Positions 61,761 through 64,000 of a stretch of DNA of 64,000 bases are shown here, piece by piece (positions within the stretch are counted from its first letter, which is position 1; each line of letters starts with the position of its first letter). This DNA is from Mizugakiibacter sediminis (GTDB taxonomy: Bacteria > Pseudomonadota > Gammaproteobacteria > Xanthomonadales > Rhodanobacteraceae). The translations under genes were made by a program, and so were the position numbers. The stretch lies in assembly GCF_000953855.2 (NCBI RefSeq), contig NZ_DF970162.1, positions 44,429 to 108,428 on the forward strand, in the 5' to 3' direction. Below the pieces are notes generated by a model. That model did no database searches and was not told the origin of the DNA. It was given only the letters and a program-made list of their open reading frames with translations.

Positions 61761-63755
61761 TCAGCGCACGGTGCGGCCCATGCGGGTGATCCAGCGGTAC
61801 AGCAGCGCCACGATCAGCACGAAGGCGCCGCCGCCCAGCCACAGCGCGGTGTCGGCGAAGCCGTCCCCGACCAGCGCCAGCGGCGCCGGCTTGCCGGAGA
61901 AGGCGACGATCGCCGCGATCACCACGCCGATCACGCTCTCGCCGACGATCAGGCCGGAGGCGAGCAGCACGCCGAGCTGCTTGGTGGTGTCGGGATTGCG
62001 GCCGCGCTCGGCGCGGCGGTCGAACGCCCAGCCGACCACCGAGCCGACCACCACCATCAGCGTGCTGTAGGTCGGCAGGTAGATGCCGAGGCCCACCGCC
62101 AGCGGCGGCAGGCGCAGGCGCCGGGTGAAGCGCGTCAGCAGCGCGTCGAGCACGATCACGCCGACGCCGATGCCGGCGCCGGTCCAGATCAGGCTCCAGT
62201 CGATGTCGGCCTGGATCACGCCCTGCGCCAGCGCCGAGATCAGGCCGGCCTGCGGCGCCGGCAGCGCGTTCGGGCCGGCGCCGGGCGCGCCGGCGAAGCC
62301 GTAGGCCTGGTTCAGCAGGTCCAGCACCGGCGGGATCACCGCCGCGCCGGCGACCACGCCGATCACCAGCGCCACCTGCTGCTTCCACGGCGTGGCGTCG
62401 ACCAGCTGGCCGGTCTTCAGATCCTGCAGGTTGTTGTTGGCGATCGCGGCGACGGTGAACACCACCGAGGTGACGAACAGCGCGAACGCCACCAGCGCCT
62501 TGCCCGATTCCGGCGCCACGTACGGCTTGACGCCGAACACCAGCAGCAGCGCCGCGCCGATCACCACCAGGATGCCGATGCCGGACAGCGGGCTGTTGGA
62601 GGAGCCGATCAGGCCGGCCATGTAGCCGCACACGGTGGAGACGAAGAAGCCCATCAGCACCACGTAGGCGACGCCGCCGACCGCCAGCACGGCGAGGCGG
62701 TCGCCGAGACCGCTGATCGAGCCGAAGTAGCCCAGCAGCCAGGCGACCGGGATGAAGCAGGCCAGCGTGATCAGGCCGACGATGCCGATCGGGATGTCGC
62801 GCTCGGTGCGCGGCAGCGTGTCGCCGCGGCCGGCCTTGCGCACGCGCGAGGCGGCCATCGCCGAGGTCAGGCCGGCGACCACCGGCTTGACCAGCTTGGC
62901 CAGCGTCCAGATCGCCGAGACGCCGATCGCGCCGGCGCCGACGTAGCGCACCTTCTGGCTCCAGGTGGCCAGCGCGATCTCGTCCGGGCCGCCGCCGAGG
63001 ACGCCCGCCAGCAGCGAGTAGTGCGGCACGCCCCAGCCCCAGCCGATCAGCGCGCCGACCAGCATGGCGACGCCGACCGACAGGCCGATCAGGTGGCCGA
63101 TCGCGAACAGCGCGAACGACAGGTTGAAGTCGAAGCCGCTGACCGCGCCCTTGTCGCCGATGCGGAAGAACTTCACCACGTCGCTGGCGAACACGTGGGT
63201 GGCCACCACCACCGCGAACACCGCGGAGACGATCGAACCCCACACCACCGCCAGCAGGCCGGCGCGGTTCTCCTGCTCGCTGGAGGCGCTGACCTGCGCG
63301 CCGCAGCCGACCTTCAGCACCTCGGCGCAGGCCAGGCCCTCCGGATACGGCAGGTCGGAATGGGTCACCAGCGCGCGGCGCAGCGGGATCGAATACATCA
63401 CGCCGAGGATGCCGCCCAGCGCGCACACCGCGAACGAGGTCCAGAACGGGAAGCCGGTCCACCAGCCGATCATGATCATGCCGGGCAGCACGAAGATGAT
63501 CGATGACAGCGTGCCCGCCGCCGAGGCGACGGTCTGCACGATGTTGTTCTCCTGCATGGTGGCGTTGCCGAGCGCGCGCAGCATCGCCATCGAGATCACC
63601 GCCGCCGGAATCGAGGTGGTGAAGGTCAGGCCGGCCTTGAGGCCGAAGAACACGTTGGCCGCGGTGAACACCACGGTGATCACGGCGCCGATGATCAGGC
63701 CGCGTACGGTCAATTCGGTGCGCGGCTCCAGGCCGGCGCGGTCGGGTGCGGTCAC
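61761..63755 (-). CDS. OPT-family oligopeptide transporter
   Basis: A 664-residue inner membrane protein with about 16 TM segments. It starts AGLEPRTELTVRGLIIGAVI, with NVFFGLKAGLTFTTSIPAAV and NATMQENNIVQTVASAAGTL, the conserved bacterial OPT N-terminus, then LPYPEGLACAEVL and the paired late motif VGLGIYLPTYSTLMVVVGS. It imports oligopeptides or metal-peptide conjugates by proton symport. The start GTG at 63755 has GGAG seven bases before it. It is monocistronic with about 215 bp between it and the ECF42 locus. Confidence 0.92.
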   Translation of the reverse strand: MTAPDRAGLEPRTELTVRGLIIGAVITVVFTAANVFFGLKAGLTFTTSIPAAVISMAMLRALGNATMQENNIVQTVASAAGTLSSIIFVLPGMIMIGWWTGFPFWTSFAVCALGGILGVMYSIPLRRALVTHSDLPYPEGLACAEVLKVGCGAQVSASSEQENRAGLLAVVWGSIVSAVFAVVVATHVFASDVVKFFRIGDKGAVSGFDFNLSFALFAIGHLIGLSVGVAMLVGALIGWGWGVPHYSLLAGVLGGGPDEIALATWSQKVRYVGAGAIGVSAIWTLAKLVKPVVAGLTSAMAASRVRKAGRGDTLPRTERDIPIGIVGLITLACFIPVAWLLGYFGSISGLGDRLAVLAVGGVAYVVLMGFFVSTVCGYMAGLIGSSNSPLSGIGILVVIGAALLLVFGVKPYVAPESGKALVAFALFVTSVVFTVAAIANNNLQDLKTGQLVDATPWKQQVALVIGVVAGAAVIPPVLDLLNQAYGFAGAPGAGPNALPAPQAGLISALAQGVIQADIDWSLIWTGAGIGVGVIVLDALLTRFTRRLRLPPLAVGLGIYLPTYSTLMVVVGSVVGWAFDRRAERGRNPDTTKQLGVLLASGLIVGESVIGVVIAAIVAFSGKPAPLALVGDGFADTALWLGGGAFVLIVALLYRWITRMGRTVR

Positions 63756-63908
63756 GTGGGATCTCCGTCTTCTGCGTTGCCGCCCGGCCCCGCGCCGGGC
63801 GCGCCGCGCGCCGGCCGCCGGTGCCGGCCGGGCGCAACGCTGCGCACGATAGCGCGGATCGGCCGCGGTTGTCCGCCGCTGCCCGGCGGCGGGCGTCTCA
63901 GCGCTTGT

Positions 63909-63937
63909 GAAAAAACTCACGTCCTGTGGGTTTTTTC
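63909..63937. terminator. Bidirectional Rho-independent terminator
   Basis: GAAAAAACTCAC at 63909-63920 pairs with GTGGGTTTTTTC at 63926-63937 (one G-T pair). It has A-runs and T-runs on both sides, so it can act in either direction. It separates the OPT gene from whatever lies beyond the window. Confidence 0.75.
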
Positions 63938-63943
63938 GGTCGC

Positions 63944-64000
63944 GAGTCCGGCACATGTCCGGACTCACTCCCGCGAAGCAAGCGCTTACGCGCTCGCTTC
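63944..64000. repeat. Two further adjacent hairpins at the window edge
   Basis: GAGTCCGG (63944-63951) pairs perfectly with CCGGACTC (63959-63966). GAAGCAAGCGC (63976 onward) pairs with GCGCTCGCTTC up to 64000 with one wobble. Together with the terminator just before, they make three stems in 92 bases. The second could belong to a repeat that continues outside the window. Confidence 0.55.

Overview
The window is very GC-rich and densely coded. Its gene content fits a gammaproteobacterium of the Xanthomonadales (Lysobacteraceae/Rhodanobacteraceae type). Pointers are a Caulobacter/Xanthomonas-type TonB-dependent receptor with an adjacent flavin-dependent tryptophan halogenase, a zwf-pgl-edd-glk-eda Entner-Doudoroff operon, lipid A enzymes of the PagL and LpxO types, an OPT-family peptide transporter and short dispersed inverted repeats. 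No rRNA, tRNA, CRISPR array, phage or insertion-sequence gene was seen. The genus is not certain.

Left part (1-24 kb). A MarR regulator with what looks like a leaderless promoter heads a complete tripartite drug-efflux operon (outer membrane factor, EmrA-like adaptor, EmrB-like pump). Then come two tandem PagL-type lipid A deacylases, a large BNR-propeller protein, a DUF3047 protein and a MATE pump. A LytTR-type histidine kinase/response regulator pair (16.4-18.2 kb) is followed on the same strand by four secreted proteins. Two are PD40 propeller paralogues, and one of these is interrupted by an in-frame TGA exactly where its paralogue has Trp. LpxO, DUF1254 and DUF2845 proteins and a SAM methyltransferase follow. 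Between them, around 18.5 kb and 21.7-22.2 kb, lie decayed gene remnants.

Central part (23-56 kb). This is a starch/maltodextrin utilisation region: a GH31 alpha-glucosidase, a debranching-type glucosidase, a cytoplasmic GH13 alpha-glucosidase, two exported GH13 amylases, a TonB-dependent receptor, a tryptophan halogenase, two sugar MFS transporters, a Kef-like antiporter, a LacI-family regulator and the whole glucokinase/Entner-Doudoroff operon. Five near-identical palindromes with core ATACGTAT (one as ATACGTTT) lie upstream of nearly all of these units, at 29.76, 33.26, 40.05, 46.02 and 56.36 kb. I infer one LacI regulon joining polymer breakdown, uptake, intracellular hydrolysis and glucose catabolism. 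Unrelated small genes (DUF1579-like, methyltransferase, VOC, MBL/TetR pair, GNAT) sit at 33.3-37.1 kb.

Right part (56-64 kb). DNA polymerase IV and an NlpC/P60 peptidase precede an ECF42-type sigma factor locus with its usual DGPF (YciI-like) partners and a VOC protein. An OPT transporter follows, and three hairpins end the window. Two families of dispersed repeats are scattered through the window. One copy is carried in frame inside the debranching-enzyme gene.
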